Shown one piece after another: positions 19,268-28,240 of a stretch of DNA of 64,000 nucleotides. The first letter of the stretch is position 1. Each line of letters opens with the position of its first letter. The position numbers and the translations under genes are program-made. This DNA comes from Aeromonas rivipollensis (lineage in GTDB: Bacteria; Pseudomonadota; Gammaproteobacteria; Enterobacterales; Aeromonadaceae), in assembly GCF_037811135.1 (NCBI RefSeq), contig NZ_CP149130.1, positions 864,501-928,500 of the forward strand, in the 5' to 3' direction. The notes below the pieces were generated by a model that did not search any database, was not told the DNA's origin, and worked only from the letters and a program-made list of their open reading frames with translations.

Positions 19268-21751
19268 TTATTGGTCTCGCAGGTTAAACGGACGAATGTA
19301 AGGCAGTGCTTCGGTGTCCAGGGAGGTGCCCTTGGAGCCGGTACCCACGCTACCCAATCCTTTCATTTCAAATTGAATGCCGAGGCTGCGCTCGGACGTC
19401 GGGGCCAGGTTTACGTTGTCCGGCGTGTTGACCCACTCCAGGTTGAAGTTGATGCTCCAGCAGCAGGAGTCATATTTCAGCCCCACCTTGCGGTCAACTT
19501 TGACGTTCTGGTTGAGCTCCTGATAGTAGCCACCATAGAGGTGCCACTGGTCGTTGAGCGGCGTGGTCAACAGCAGGCCGATCTGGTTGAGGTCCGTCAC
19601 CTGACCCTTGTGGTCCAGGTCGTAGTTGGCGTCCCGCACGAAGCGGTGGTTCACCTGGCTGATCAGCTTCTCGTGGCGGTACTCCAGAGCGCTGTTGGCC
19701 GAGCTTATCTGGCGCTGCTCCAGGTCATACTGCGCCCCGGCATGGGCATACCACTGTTCGTTGATCTTGGCATCCCCCTCGAACGAGAGCGGGGAGCGGG
19801 TATTGGTGCTCAGCGCGTCGCTGGAGTAGAGCTTGACCCTGGGCGCCACGAAGTCGAAGGCTTGGGCAACGGCCAGCCGAATTCGTTCATCGCCGGCCGG
19901 ATCATAGATGCGGGTAGTGACACCGACCGAGAGTCGGTTGGAGTCGCTGATACGGTCCAGGCCGGCGAAACGGCGATCGCTGAACAGGCTGTAGTAGTCC
20001 TGGCGCATGGTGGTGGAGTCGTAGACGCCTATGTTGTCCTGATCCTTGTAGGGCACATAGAGGTACTGGAACTCCGGCTCCAGGGTCTGGCTGGCCCCTT
20101 CACCGAACCACTGCTGATCGCGCTCGAAGGTCATGCCGCCCTTGAGGCGGAACGAGGGCAGCACCCGGGTGATGATGCCTTCGTCCAGGGTGACGTCCCC
20201 CCCGCCCTGCGGAGTGAATCTGTTGGTGAAGGTGCTGCTCATGTCATCCGGCACCGTCTGATCGTAACGGGTGTACATCAGCTTGTACTGGCTGTCGAGG
20301 AAGTAACCGGCTTCGTCCACCAGGGGGATGGTCAGGGTCGGGGCCGTGTAGAAGCGGGTGCCGGTGTAGGCGGTGCCCTTGTTCTGTTCGACGGCCTGAT
20401 CGTTGTTGTAGCCGAAGTTGGTCAGCTCGGTATTCCAGGCCAGATCGTACCAGTTGCCCTGCTGGTAATAGTTGTGGTTGATGCGCGGCATCAGCTCGTG
20501 GGGCTGCTGGGCACTGGCCAGCAGGATCTGGTAGGTACGCACCTCGGCGTTGAGGTTCCAGTTCTGCTGGAAGTAGCCGGCCTTCAGGGACTGCTGCAAC
20601 TGGTTGTCGACCTGGGTCCCCACCTTGGGGGAGAAGTCGTTGAAGTAGTTGTAATCCTGATCCCGCACCTTGGTGTAGTCCACCGACACCTGCAGGGCGT
20701 TGTCCATGAACCTGGAGGTGTGGCGGGCGTTCAGCAGGTAGCGATGCCCATCGGACAGGTAGTCGTTGAGGCTGTCCGTCTCGTCGTACTGCTTGTCATT
20801 CGCCAGGTTCTCGAAGTAGAGGCTGCCGGTGTGGGCCGGATCCGGCATGTAGCGGAACTCAACCTGCTCCATCAGGCCCCGTCTGTCCATGAAGCGGGAG
20901 GTGATGGTGGCATCGTAGTTCGGCGCTATGTTCCAGTAGAACGGCTGGGTAATGTCCATGCCGTTCTTGGAGCTTTGGGTATAGCCGGGGTAGAGCAGGC
21001 CGGTCTTGCGCTCGTCCTTGATGGGGAAGTTGATATAGGGGAAATAGAAGACCGGGTAGTCATAGAGCCAGAGGCTGGCGTTCCAGGCTTCCCCGAACAC
21101 CTCCGACTGGTCGATGTCGATGCTGCCGGCCTTCAGGGTCCAGGCCTCCTGACCCGGGGGGCAGGTGGTGTACTGGGCCCCCTCCAGGGTGATGTTCTGG
21201 TTGTTGTTGGTCATGGTGACTTTCTCGGCAAAGCCGCGCACCGGTGAGCCATGAACCTGATACTTGCCCCCTTCCAGCTCGGAGTTCTTGGTGTCCAGGT
21301 TGGATTTCAGGGTCTTGTCGCTGGTGACAGTAATCTGGCCATCGTTGTAATAGATGTTGCCGATGGCGATGACATCCCGGCTCTTTTGATCCAGCTGGGC
21401 ATAGTCGGAGTCAAATTTGCGCACGCCCTGACGAACCTTGACGTCCCCCTCATAGACGGCTGTGCCGCCCTGCTTGGCTTCCAGTCGATCGGCATCCACC
21501 TCGACAGGTTGGGCATTGGCGTCCTGATCCGCGCTGGGCTTCTCGACCTTGGGGACATAGTCATAGCAGAGGCTGTCGAGGATCCCGGTGGCCGGTGGCG
21601 CGTTGAGGGGCACCGCCTGTACCGTGAGCGGACTCAGGGCAGGAACAAGGCTGATGGTCAGGGCGATGGGATAAGAACACCCCAGTGTCCATTTTGTCAT
21701 GTGAAGGGCTCGCGCAATCCGTAGTAAAAACGGTTGATTCAGGGCATGCAT
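19268..21751 (-). CDS. lptD: LPS-assembly outer-membrane protein LptD
   Basis: LptD is the beta-barrel that, with lipoprotein LptE, inserts LPS in the outer leaflet. The reading gives 827 residues. An internal ATG at 21700 starts a cleaner signal peptide (MTKWTLGCSYPIALTIS...), so the true start could be 17 codons later. After an OstA/LptA-like jellyroll (VEVDADRLEAKQGGTAVYEG) comes a long barrel domain. The four cysteines needed for the family disulfides are present: one near the mature N-terminus (SLCYDY), one in TTCPPGQEAW, and a C-terminal pair in SCCWSINF. It is divergent from amgK. Confidence 0.96.
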   Translation of the reverse strand: MHALNQPFLLRIARALHMTKWTLGCSYPIALTISLVPALSPLTVQAVPLNAPPATGILDSLCYDYVPKVEKPSADQDANAQPVEVDADRLEAKQGGTAVYEGDVKVRQGVRKFDSDYAQLDQKSRDVIAIGNIYYNDGQITVTSDKTLKSNLDTKNSELEGGKYQVHGSPVRGFAEKVTMTNNNQNITLEGAQYTTCPPGQEAWTLKAGSIDIDQSEVFGEAWNASLWLYDYPVFYFPYINFPIKDERKTGLLYPGYTQSSKNGMDITQPFYWNIAPNYDATITSRFMDRRGLMEQVEFRYMPDPAHTGSLYFENLANDKQYDETDSLNDYLSDGHRYLLNARHTSRFMDNALQVSVDYTKVRDQDYNYFNDFSPKVGTQVDNQLQQSLKAGYFQQNWNLNAEVRTYQILLASAQQPHELMPRINHNYYQQGNWYDLAWNTELTNFGYNNDQAVEQNKGTAYTGTRFYTAPTLTIPLVDEAGYFLDSQYKLMYTRYDQTVPDDMSSTFTNRFTPQGGGDVTLDEGIITRVLPSFRLKGGMTFERDQQWFGEGASQTLEPEFQYLYVPYKDQDNIGVYDSTTMRQDYYSLFSDRRFAGLDRISDSNRLSVGVTTRIYDPAGDERIRLAVAQAFDFVAPRVKLYSSDALSTNTRSPLSFEGDAKINEQWYAHAGAQYDLEQRQISSANSALEYRHEKLISQVNHRFVRDANYDLDHKGQVTDLNQIGLLLTTPLNDQWHLYGGYYQELNQNVKVDRKVGLKYDSCCWSINFNLEWVNTPDNVNLAPTSERSLGIQFEMKGLGSVGTGSKGTSLDTEALPYIRPFNLRDQ

Positions 21752-21772
21752 TTTATGTCAGGATCCATCGAG

Positions 21773-21800
21773 TTGACATTGCATGTCATTGCTTTATGTT
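21773..21800 (+). promoter_or_regulatory. candidate promoter of amgK-murU
   Basis: A perfect -35 TTGACA (21773-21778) and TATGTT (21795-21800) are spaced by 16 bases, about 75 nt before amgK. The inverted repeat TGACA-TTGCA-TGTCA (21774-21788) lies across the -35 and spacer and could be an operator. Inferred from sequence only. Confidence 0.55.
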
Positions 21801-21874
21801 AGCCGGCAATGATAAAGCATTATTGCGGCCAGGGCTAACAGCCAAGTGCTGCTTTCCAATTTGGTTCCCGACTC

Positions 21875-22903
21875 ATGCACGATCGCGCTTCCCTGCTTTT
21901 GCAATGGGCTCGCCGGATTACCGGTGATGCCAACCTCCAGTTGACCCTGATCTCCGGTGACGCCAGTTTCCGCCGCTACTTCCGTGGTGGTGACCTGGTG
22001 TGGGTGGATGCTAATCCGAAAACCGAAAAAAATCATGAATTCGTTCGCAATGCGGCCGCCCTGCACGCCGTGGGGCTGCTGGCTCCCGAGGTCAGGGCGG
22101 TGGACTACGAGCAGGGCCTGCTGGCGGTGACGGATCTCGGGGACACCCAGCTTATCGGCTGCCTGAACGAGGGCAACGTGCTGGCCTGGTATGGCAAGGC
22201 CATAGGGCTGCTGCCACGGCTGGGAGCGGTCGGGTTGGCGCTCGAGCCCTTCGACGAGGCCTTCATGGCGCGCGAGAATGCCATCTTCCCCGAGTGGCTG
22301 CTGGGTCATCACCTGAATCTGAGTCTCGACGAGACCGAACAGCAACTGCTGGACGAGATGTTCGCCTGCCTCACCGAGAACAACCTGGCCCAGCCCCAGG
22401 GGGTGATGCATCGGGACTTCCACAGCCGCAACCTGATGGTGTGTGGTGGTGACAGGCCCGAGACCAGTACCCTGGCCATCATCGACTTCCAGGACATGGT
22501 CATGGGTCCCTTGAGCTACGACCTGGTCTCCCTGCTGAAAGACTGCTACGTGCGTTGGCCCGATGAGGTGATCGAACAGGGCATGGGCCAGGGCTTCGAT
22601 ACTCTGAGTCGGGCGGGCCTGCTCGGCGGGCTCGATTATGCCAGCTTCCGTCGCCACGCCGACCTGACCGGCATGCAGCGCCACCTGAAGGCGGCCGGCA
22701 TCTTCACCCGCCTTTACCATCGCGACGGCAAGTCCGGCTACCTCAAGGACATTCCCCGTACCCTGGGCTATGTGGTGGATGTCTGTCACCAGCATGGTGC
22801 CGAGCATCCGGTGCTGGCCCGCTTCGGCGACTGGTTGCAGCGGATCGTGATGCCAGACTTGGCCCGGGTAGCAGAGGCTCGGCGTGCCGGGGAGCCGACA
22901 TGA
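21875..22903 (+). CDS. amgK: N-acetylmuramate/N-acetylglucosamine anomeric kinase AmgK
   Basis: AmgK phosphorylates recycled MurNAc (and GlcNAc) at the anomeric position, feeding a route to UDP-MurNAc that bypasses MurA. The 342-residue protein belongs to the aminoglycoside-phosphotransferase fold. Its catalytic loop is MHRDFHSRNLM (near residue 184) and its metal motif is IDFQDM. The stop overlaps the murU start by four bases (ATGA). The same pair next to lptD is known in Pseudomonas, which supports the names. Confidence 0.92.
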   Translation: MHDRASLLLQWARRITGDANLQLTLISGDASFRRYFRGGDLVWVDANPKTEKNHEFVRNAAALHAVGLLAPEVRAVDYEQGLLAVTDLGDTQLIGCLNEGNVLAWYGKAIGLLPRLGAVGLALEPFDEAFMARENAIFPEWLLGHHLNLSLDETEQQLLDEMFACLTENNLAQPQGVMHRDFHSRNLMVCGGDRPETSTLAIIDFQDMVMGPLSYDLVSLLKDCYVRWPDEVIEQGMGQGFDTLSRAGLLGGLDYASFRRHADLTGMQRHLKAAGIFTRLYHRDGKSGYLKDIPRTLGYVVDVCHQHGAEHPVLARFGDWLQRIVMPDLARVAEARRAGEPT

Positions 22904-23568
22904 AGGCGATGATCCTGGCCGCGGGCCGTGGCGAGCGAATGCGCCCGCTCACCGACCTGCTGCCCAAGCCGCTGCTGGCGGTGGGGGGCAAGCCCCTCAT
23001 CGTCCACCACATCGAGAAGCTCAAGGCGGCCGGGGTGACCCAGCTTGTGATCAACCACGCCTGGCTCGGCCACAAGCTGGTGGAGGCGCTCGGCGATGGC
23101 CGCCAGTTCGGGGTCGAGATCCTGTGGTCGGCGGAGGATAACGCCCTCGAGACCGCGGGCGGCATAGTGCAGGCATTGCCACTGCTGGGCGCGGAGCCCT
23201 TTCTGGTGATCAATGGCGATACCTGGATTGACGGGGATTATGGCACTCTGGTGAATCAGCCGTTGGCGGATGACCTGGCCCATCTCTGGCTGGTGCCCAA
23301 TCCGCCCCAGCATCCTCAGGGGGATTTCTCCCTGCAAGCTGGCCGGGTGCTGGATGCGCCGGCCCTGACCTTCAGCGGCGTCGGCCTCTATCACCCGGCG
23401 GCCTTTGCCTCCCTGCCTTGCGGTGCTCGCAAGCTGGCCCCCCTGCTGCGCGACTGGATGGCGCAAGGCCGGATCGGTGGCAGCCTGCTGGCCGGCGAGT
23501 GGCGGGACATAGGCACCGTCGATCGGCTGCGCGAGCTGGATGACCAGCTGCTTGCCGACACTCATTAA
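22900..23568 (+). CDS. murU: N-acetylmuramate-1-phosphate uridylyltransferase MurU
   Basis: MurU converts MurNAc-1-phosphate and UTP to UDP-MurNAc, the last step of the MurA-independent recycling route. The 222-residue nucleotidyltransferase has the signature AAGRGERMRPLTDLLPKPLL at residues 6-25 and the metal-site NGDTWID. The ATGA overlap with amgK implies coupled translation. The family also contains sugar-1-phosphate guanylyltransferases, but the pairing with amgK makes MurU the better call. Confidence 0.92.
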   Translation: MKAMILAAGRGERMRPLTDLLPKPLLAVGGKPLIVHHIEKLKAAGVTQLVINHAWLGHKLVEALGDGRQFGVEILWSAEDNALETAGGIVQALPLLGAEPFLVINGDTWIDGDYGTLVNQPLADDLAHLWLVPNPPQHPQGDFSLQAGRVLDAPALTFSGVGLYHPAAFASLPCGARKLAPLLRDWMAQGRIGGSLLAGEWRDIGTVDRLRELDDQLLADTH

Positions 23569-23587
23569 CATCACGAGGTCTTGAACC

Positions 23588-24400
23588 ATGCGTATTTGGG
23601 GTAAGGTGCTTGGCGCCTTCTTCGGTTTTCTGCTCGGCAACATCTTCGGCGCCCTGCTCGGCCTCTGGATCGGCCATCGCTTCGATCGGGGCATGGGGAT
23701 GAGTTTCCGCCGTGCCCCCAGCCAGCAGCAGCAGGCGGTCTTCTTCCACGCCACCTTCGCCGTCATGGGCCACATCGCCAAGGCGAGCGGTCAGGTCACC
23801 GAGCACGAGATCAGGGTCGCCTCCAGCCTGATGGACAGGATGCATCTCTCCGGCGAGCAGCGGGTGCGAGCCCAGGAGTCGTTCCGCCAGGGCAAGGAGA
23901 GCGATTTCCCGCTGCGCGAAACCCTGGCGGAGTTCCGCCAGGCCAGCCTGGGGCAGCGCGACATCTTGCGTTTCTTCCTGGAGGTGCAGCTGCAGGCCGC
24001 CTTTGCCGATGGCAAGGTGGAGGCCAACGAGCGTGCCATCCTGCAGACCATAGCGGACGAGCTCGGCTTCAGCCGTATCGAGCTGGCGCGGATCCTGGCG
24101 ATGGCGGAGGCGCAGATGAACTTCTTCCACCGTCAGCAGCAGGGAGGACAAGGGCAGCAATACCGGCAGGAGGCCCCTTCCCAGGATCGCCTCAAGGATG
24201 CCTACCAGCTGCTGGGGGTGAGCGAGAGCGACAGCGATCAGGAGATCAAGCGCGCCTATCGCAAGGAGATGAGCAAGCATCACCCGGACAAGCTGGCCGC
24301 CAAAGGGCTGCCGCCGGAGATGATGGAGATGGCCAAGGAGAAGACCCAGGAGATCCAGCAGGCCTGGGAGTGGATCCGCGAGGCCCGCGGCATCCGTTGA
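23588..24400 (+). CDS. djlA: DnaJ-like membrane co-chaperone DjlA
   Basis: DjlA is an inner-membrane J-domain protein that stimulates DnaK. The 270 residues include an N-terminal glycine-rich transmembrane segment (LGAFFGFLLGNIFGALLGL), a central TerB-like helical domain (about 55-185), a Gln-rich linker, and a C-terminal J domain (about 203-270) with the HPD triad in KHHPDKLAA. It lies 19 nt after murU and next to the lptD region, as in E. coli. Confidence 0.95.
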   Translation: MRIWGKVLGAFFGFLLGNIFGALLGLWIGHRFDRGMGMSFRRAPSQQQQAVFFHATFAVMGHIAKASGQVTEHEIRVASSLMDRMHLSGEQRVRAQESFRQGKESDFPLRETLAEFRQASLGQRDILRFFLEVQLQAAFADGKVEANERAILQTIADELGFSRIELARILAMAEAQMNFFHRQQQGGQGQQYRQEAPSQDRLKDAYQLLGVSESDSDQEIKRAYRKEMSKHHPDKLAAKGLPPEMMEMAKEKTQEIQQAWEWIREARGIR

Positions 24401-24421
24401 ACCTGGCCCTTTGCCAGCCAT

Positions 24422-24451
24422 AAAAAATGCCCGTCGATGACGGGCATTTTT
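24422..24451. terminator. bidirectional terminator between djlA and the purine permease
   Basis: AAAAATGCCCGTC, GAT, GACGGGCATTTTT is a 13-bp symmetrical hairpin with flanking A/T tracts, between convergent genes. Confidence 0.9.
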
Positions 24452-24468
24452 GTATGCGAAAGACGGGG

Positions 24469-25812
24469 TTAGTGGCTGTCGACCCAGACGAACTTGAGCA
24501 CGAACAGCAGGGCTACCACCAGCACGCAGGGGTTGATCTCGCGCCAGCGGCCGGTGCCTGCCTTCATCACGCAGTAGGAGATGAAGCCCACTGCTATCCC
24601 CTCGGTGATGGAGAAGCTGAACGGCATCATCACCGCTGTCATGAAGGCCGGAACCGCTTCGGTCAGGTCTTCCCACTTGACCCGGGTCAGCTCGGAGCAC
24701 ATCAGCACGCCCACGTAGATAAGGGCGCCCGCAGCGGCGTACGCCGGCACCATGGCGGCGACCGGGGAGAAGAAGATCGCCAGCAGGAACAGAACGCCGA
24801 CCACTATGGCGGTCAGGCCGGTACGGCCGCCGACGGCCACCCCCGAGCTGCTCTCGATATACGCCGTGACCGAGGAGGTGCCCATGAAGGCGCCGCCCAC
24901 CGAGCTCACGCTGTCCACCAGCAGCGCCTGCTTCATGCGCGGGAAGTGGCCCTTGTCATCCGCCAGCTTGGCGCGGTTGGTGACGCCGATCAGGGTGCCG
25001 GAAGAGTCGAACAGGTTGACCAGCATAAAGGAGAAGATGATCCCCGCGAGACTGATGTCCAGCGACCCCATCAGGTCCAGCTGACCGAAGACGGGGGTGA
25101 TGCTCGGCGGCACAGAGACGAAGCCCTTGAAGGTCACGTCGCCGAACAGCCAGCCCAGGGTGGTGGTGACCACTATGGCGATCAGCACGGCGGAGTGCAC
25201 GCCGCGGGCGGAGAAGATGCAGATCAGGAAGAAGCCGAGCAGCCCCAGCAGGCAGGGCAGGGAGGTGAGGTCGCCCACTGTTACCATGGTGGCGGGGCTC
25301 GCTACCACTATGCCGGCGTTGTGCAGGCCGAGCAGGGCGATGAGCAGACCTATGCCGGCTGTGATGCCGACCCGCAGGGTGAGCGGGATGTTGGCAATCA
25401 GCCAGTAGCGCACCCGCAGCAGGGTGAGGATCAGCAATCCTAAGGCACCCCAGAAGATGGTGCCCATGCCGACCTGCCAGGAGTAGCCCATGCCAGCCAC
25501 CACCACGAAGGCGAAGAAGGCATTCAGCCCCATGGCGGGGGCCAGGGCGATGGGCAGGTTCGCCAGCAGCCCCATCAGTATGCTGCCGATGCCGGCGATG
25601 AGGCAGGTGGTGACGAACACGGCCTGGGTGTCCATGCCCGCCGCAGAGAGGATCTGCGGGTTGACGAACACTATGTAGACCATGGTCAGGAAGGTGGTGA
25701 TGCCGGCGATGACCTCGGTGCGGGCCGTGGTGCCATGGCCTTTCAGGGCAAACAGGCGCTCGAGCAATCCTTGCCCGGCGGCCTGGCTGGCAGCTTGGTG
25801 TTGTTGATTCAT
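24469..25812 (-). CDS. NCS2-family purine permease (AzgA/GhxP-like)
   Basis: This is a proton-coupled inner-membrane permease, probably for adenine, guanine or hypoxanthine. The frame is open further upstream, but the ATG at 25812 gives the family-like N-terminus MNQQHQAASQAAGQGLLERL with GGAATCC before it, for 447 residues. About 12-14 hydrophobic segments are seen, with AzgA-subfamily markers such as EVIAGITTFLTMVYIVFVNP, PAMGLNAFFAF, and FSFMLVNLFDSSGTLIGVT. The exact base transported is not readable from sequence. A PurR-like box lies about 200 nt upstream. Confidence 0.9.
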   Translation of the reverse strand: MNQQHQAASQAAGQGLLERLFALKGHGTTARTEVIAGITTFLTMVYIVFVNPQILSAAGMDTQAVFVTTCLIAGIGSILMGLLANLPIALAPAMGLNAFFAFVVVAGMGYSWQVGMGTIFWGALGLLILTLLRVRYWLIANIPLTLRVGITAGIGLLIALLGLHNAGIVVASPATMVTVGDLTSLPCLLGLLGFFLICIFSARGVHSAVLIAIVVTTTLGWLFGDVTFKGFVSVPPSITPVFGQLDLMGSLDISLAGIIFSFMLVNLFDSSGTLIGVTNRAKLADDKGHFPRMKQALLVDSVSSVGGAFMGTSSVTAYIESSSGVAVGGRTGLTAIVVGVLFLLAIFFSPVAAMVPAYAAAGALIYVGVLMCSELTRVKWEDLTEAVPAFMTAVMMPFSFSITEGIAVGFISYCVMKAGTGRWREINPCVLVVALLFVLKFVWVDSH

Positions 25813-26006
25813 GTTGGATTCCAATGGGTGACGTGAAATAAGCAGCAGGCGAACGGCCAATCCCATCCATGCGGGGTAAATGGCCCTGTTTCTGGCGACT
25901 GAGTGACCAGACTCGTCCTGATACCGTGACAGCGCGCACATTTTTACACAGGCCGCGACGTTTACAAACCCCGGATCTGCGAGGGGGATCAATGAATAGA
26001 GTAAAA

Positions 26007-26022
26007 ATTCAAACGTTTGCCC
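26007..26022 (-). promoter_or_regulatory. PurR-like operator upstream of the purine permease
   Basis: The minus strand contains GGGCAAACGTTTGAAT. This matches 11 consecutive central bases (GCAAACGTTTG) of the E. coli PurR box ACGCAAACGTTTGCGT. It lies 195 nt before the permease start and just before a TTTTTACTCTATTCAT stretch that could hold a -10. Regulation of purine transport by PurR is well known in enterics; here it is inference. Confidence 0.6.
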
Positions 26023-26074
26023 ATCGAGAGGTAAAAACAAGGTTCGATAGAGGCTTGTGCCGCGATGGCGACCC

Positions 26075-26410
26075 TCAGAGGCTCTTGAGGTAGCGCTCCA
26101 CCAGCTGGGCCAGCACGGCGTCGCTGTGCTCCTGCAAGGTGGCGAGCGTCAGCCCCATGCGCTGCAGCAGCAGGCTGGCCTGCGCCTCGCTCAGGGTGCG
26201 CCCGTCGATGAAGTAGGCCTGTTCGGGCAACTGCTTGTCATGACGGGGGAGCAGCACCCAGCTCACCCGATCGGGTTCGATGGCGGCAAAGATACGGCCG
26301 GCCGCAGCGCAGAAGGTATCGATGTGGCGCTTGCCATCCGGGCCCAGGCAGCCGGGTTCGATCCGGATCTGGATGGTGAGTCTCTTCGGGGGGGCGCTGG
26401 TCTGGGTCAT
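26075..26410 (-). CDS. conserved hypothetical protein of 111 residues
   Basis: I do not recognise this family. The ATG at 26410 (MTQTSAPPKRLTIQIRIEPG) is chosen because upstream in-frame codons run through a terminator-like hairpin. The product is soluble, with no signal peptide or membrane span. A beta-rich first half contains one conserved-looking segment (CLGPDGKRHIDTFCAAAG). A helical second half carries a Leu-rich stretch (LSEAQASLLLQRMGLTLATL). It lies between the purine permease and ettA on the same strand; codon use resembles its neighbours, so it is probably real. Confidence 0.65.
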   Translation of the reverse strand: MTQTSAPPKRLTIQIRIEPGCLGPDGKRHIDTFCAAAGRIFAAIEPDRVSWVLLPRHDKQLPEQAYFIDGRTLSEAQASLLLQRMGLTLATLQEHSDAVLAQLVERYLKSL

Positions 26411-26463
26411 CGGTGAGTGCCGGTAGGGGGAAGCGGGAAGATTGTAAGCGAAAAGGCAAGAGA

Positions 26464-26485
26464 AAGGGGAGCACGGGCTCCCCTT
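26464..26485 (-). terminator. terminator downstream of ettA
   Basis: AAGGGGAGC, four bases, GCTCCCCTT is a 9-bp stem, followed on the minus strand by a T-rich tract. It lies about 90 nt after the ettA stop. Confidence 0.65.
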
Positions 26486-26572
26486 GAGACGTTGCAATCA
26501 CCCCGATGGGGCGATGCGCTTGTCTATCTGGAGCGGTGCGGTTGGTCCGCCTCACTCCATCGCCAGACGCAA

Positions 26573-28240
26573 TTATTTGGTAATGCGTTTGTACTTGGCG
26601 CGGTGTGGCTGAACCGCATCGGCGCCGTAGGTCTTCTTCTTCCACTCTTCGTATTCGGTGAAGTTGCCCTCGAAGAAGGCAATCTTGCCCTCGTCCTGGT
26701 AGTCCAGGATGTGGGTGGCGATACGGTCGAGGAACCAGCGATCGTGGGAGATGACCATGGCACAGCCCGGGAACTCCAGCAGGGCGTTCTCGAGGGCGCG
26801 CAGGGTTTCGATGTCCAGATCGTTGGTCGGTTCATCCAGCAGCAGCACGTTGCCGCCGGTCTGCAGCAGCTTGGCCAGGTGAAGACGGCCGCGCTCACCA
26901 CCGGAGAGCTCGCCGACCCGCTTCTGCTGATCGGCGCCCTTGAAGTTGAAGCGACCTATGTAGGCACGGCTCGGGAACTCGTAGTTGCCGATGCGCAGTA
27001 TGTCCTGACCGTCGGCGACCTCTTCGAACACCGTCTTCTTGTCGTTCATGCTGTCGCGGAACTGATCCACAGACGCCAGCACCACTGTGTCGCCCAGGGT
27101 GATGGTGCCGGAGTCCGGCTGCTCCTGGCCCGACATCATGCGGAACAGGGTGGATTTACCAGCGCCGTTCGGACCTATGATGCCGACGATGGCCCCCTTC
27201 GGAATGGCGAAGGAGAGATCGTCGATCAGCTGCCTGTCACCATAGGACTTGCAGAGGTTCGCCACCTCGACCACCTTGTCGCCGAGACGGGGTCCGGGCG
27301 GAATGAACAGCTCGTTGGTCTCGTTGCGTTTCTGGTAGTCGTTGGTGTTGAGCTCCTCGAAGCGAGCCATACGAGCCTTTGACTTGGCCTGACGGCCTTT
27401 CGGGTTCTGACGCACCCACTCCAGCTCCTTCTCGATGGACTTGCGACGGGCAGCTTCCGAGCTGGCTTCCTGAGCCAGACGGGCGTCCTTCTGCTCCAGC
27501 CAAGAGGAGTAGTTGCCTTCCCAGGGGATACCCTCGCCGCGGTCCAGCTCCAGGATCCAGCCCGCCACGTTGTCGAGGAAGTAACGGTCGTGGGTGATGG
27601 CGACGACTGTGCCCTCGTAGTCGTGCAGGAAGCGCTCCAGCCAGGCCACGGATTCCGCATCCAGGTGGTTGGTCGGTTCGTCCAGCAGCAGCATGTCCGG
27701 CTTTTCCAGCAGCAGGCGGCACAGGGCTACCCGGCGGCGCTCACCACCTGAGAGGTGTTTGATCTGGGCATCCCAGGCCGGCAGGCGCAGGGCGTCAGCC
27801 GCGCGCTCCAGCTGGTTCTCCATGTTGTGACCACCCTGGGCGGCTATGATGGCTTCCAGCTCACCCTGTTCGCGGGCCAGCTTGTCAAAATCCGCATCCG
27901 GGTCGGCATAGGCCGCATAGACCTCATCCAGGCGAGCCATGGCGCGTTTCACCTCGCCGACCGCCTCTTCCACCGCCTCGCGGACTGTCTGCTCCGGATC
28001 CAGCTTGGGCTCCTGGGGCAGGTAGCCGATCTTGATGCCGGGTTGCGGACGGGCTTCCCCTTCGATCTCGGTGTCGATCCCCGCCATGATGCGCAGCAGG
28101 GTGGATTTACCGGCACCGTTCAGACCCAGCACGCCTATCTTGGCGCCCGGGAAGAAGGAGAGGGAGATGTTCTTGAGGATATGACGCTTGGGCGGCACTA
28201 CCTTGCCGACCCTGTTCATGGTGTAAATAAATTGAGCCAT
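26573..28240 (-). CDS. ettA: energy-dependent translational throttle protein EttA
   Basis: EttA is an ABC-F ATPase that binds the ribosomal E site and gates the first peptide bonds according to the ATP/ADP level. The 555 residues contain two ABC cassettes. Cassette 1 has Walker A LGLNGAGKST (about 39) and signature LSGGERRRVALC; cassette 2 has Walker A GPNGAGKST and signature LSGGERGRLHLA. Between them is the charged P-site tRNA-interaction motif linker with RQNPKGRQAKSKARM. Each Walker B ends DEPTNHLD or DEPTNDLD. AAGGAAGAG precedes the start. Confidence 0.97.
   Translation of the reverse strand: MAQFIYTMNRVGKVVPPKRHILKNISLSFFPGAKIGVLGLNGAGKSTLLRIMAGIDTEIEGEARPQPGIKIGYLPQEPKLDPEQTVREAVEEAVGEVKRAMARLDEVYAAYADPDADFDKLAREQGELEAIIAAQGGHNMENQLERAADALRLPAWDAQIKHLSGGERRRVALCRLLLEKPDMLLLDEPTNHLDAESVAWLERFLHDYEGTVVAITHDRYFLDNVAGWILELDRGEGIPWEGNYSSWLEQKDARLAQEASSEAARRKSIEKELEWVRQNPKGRQAKSKARMARFEELNTNDYQKRNETNELFIPPGPRLGDKVVEVANLCKSYGDRQLIDDLSFAIPKGAIVGIIGPNGAGKSTLFRMMSGQEQPDSGTITLGDTVVLASVDQFRDSMNDKKTVFEEVADGQDILRIGNYEFPSRAYIGRFNFKGADQQKRVGELSGGERGRLHLAKLLQTGGNVLLLDEPTNDLDIETLRALENALLEFPGCAMVISHDRWFLDRIATHILDYQDEGKIAFFEGNFTEYEEWKKKTYGADAVQPHRAKYKRITK

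Noticed and set aside
18104-21247. 1047-codon open frame on the plus strand opposite surA and lptD
   Set aside because: It is the shadow of two well-recognised genes on the minus strand in GC-rich DNA. Its translation is low-complexity in Gly, Val, Leu, Gln and His without any domain.
25813-26006. Possible purine riboswitch in the leader of the NCS2 permease
   Set aside because: I looked for the conserved purine-aptamer junction strings on the minus strand and did not find them. The PurR-like box is the better explanation.
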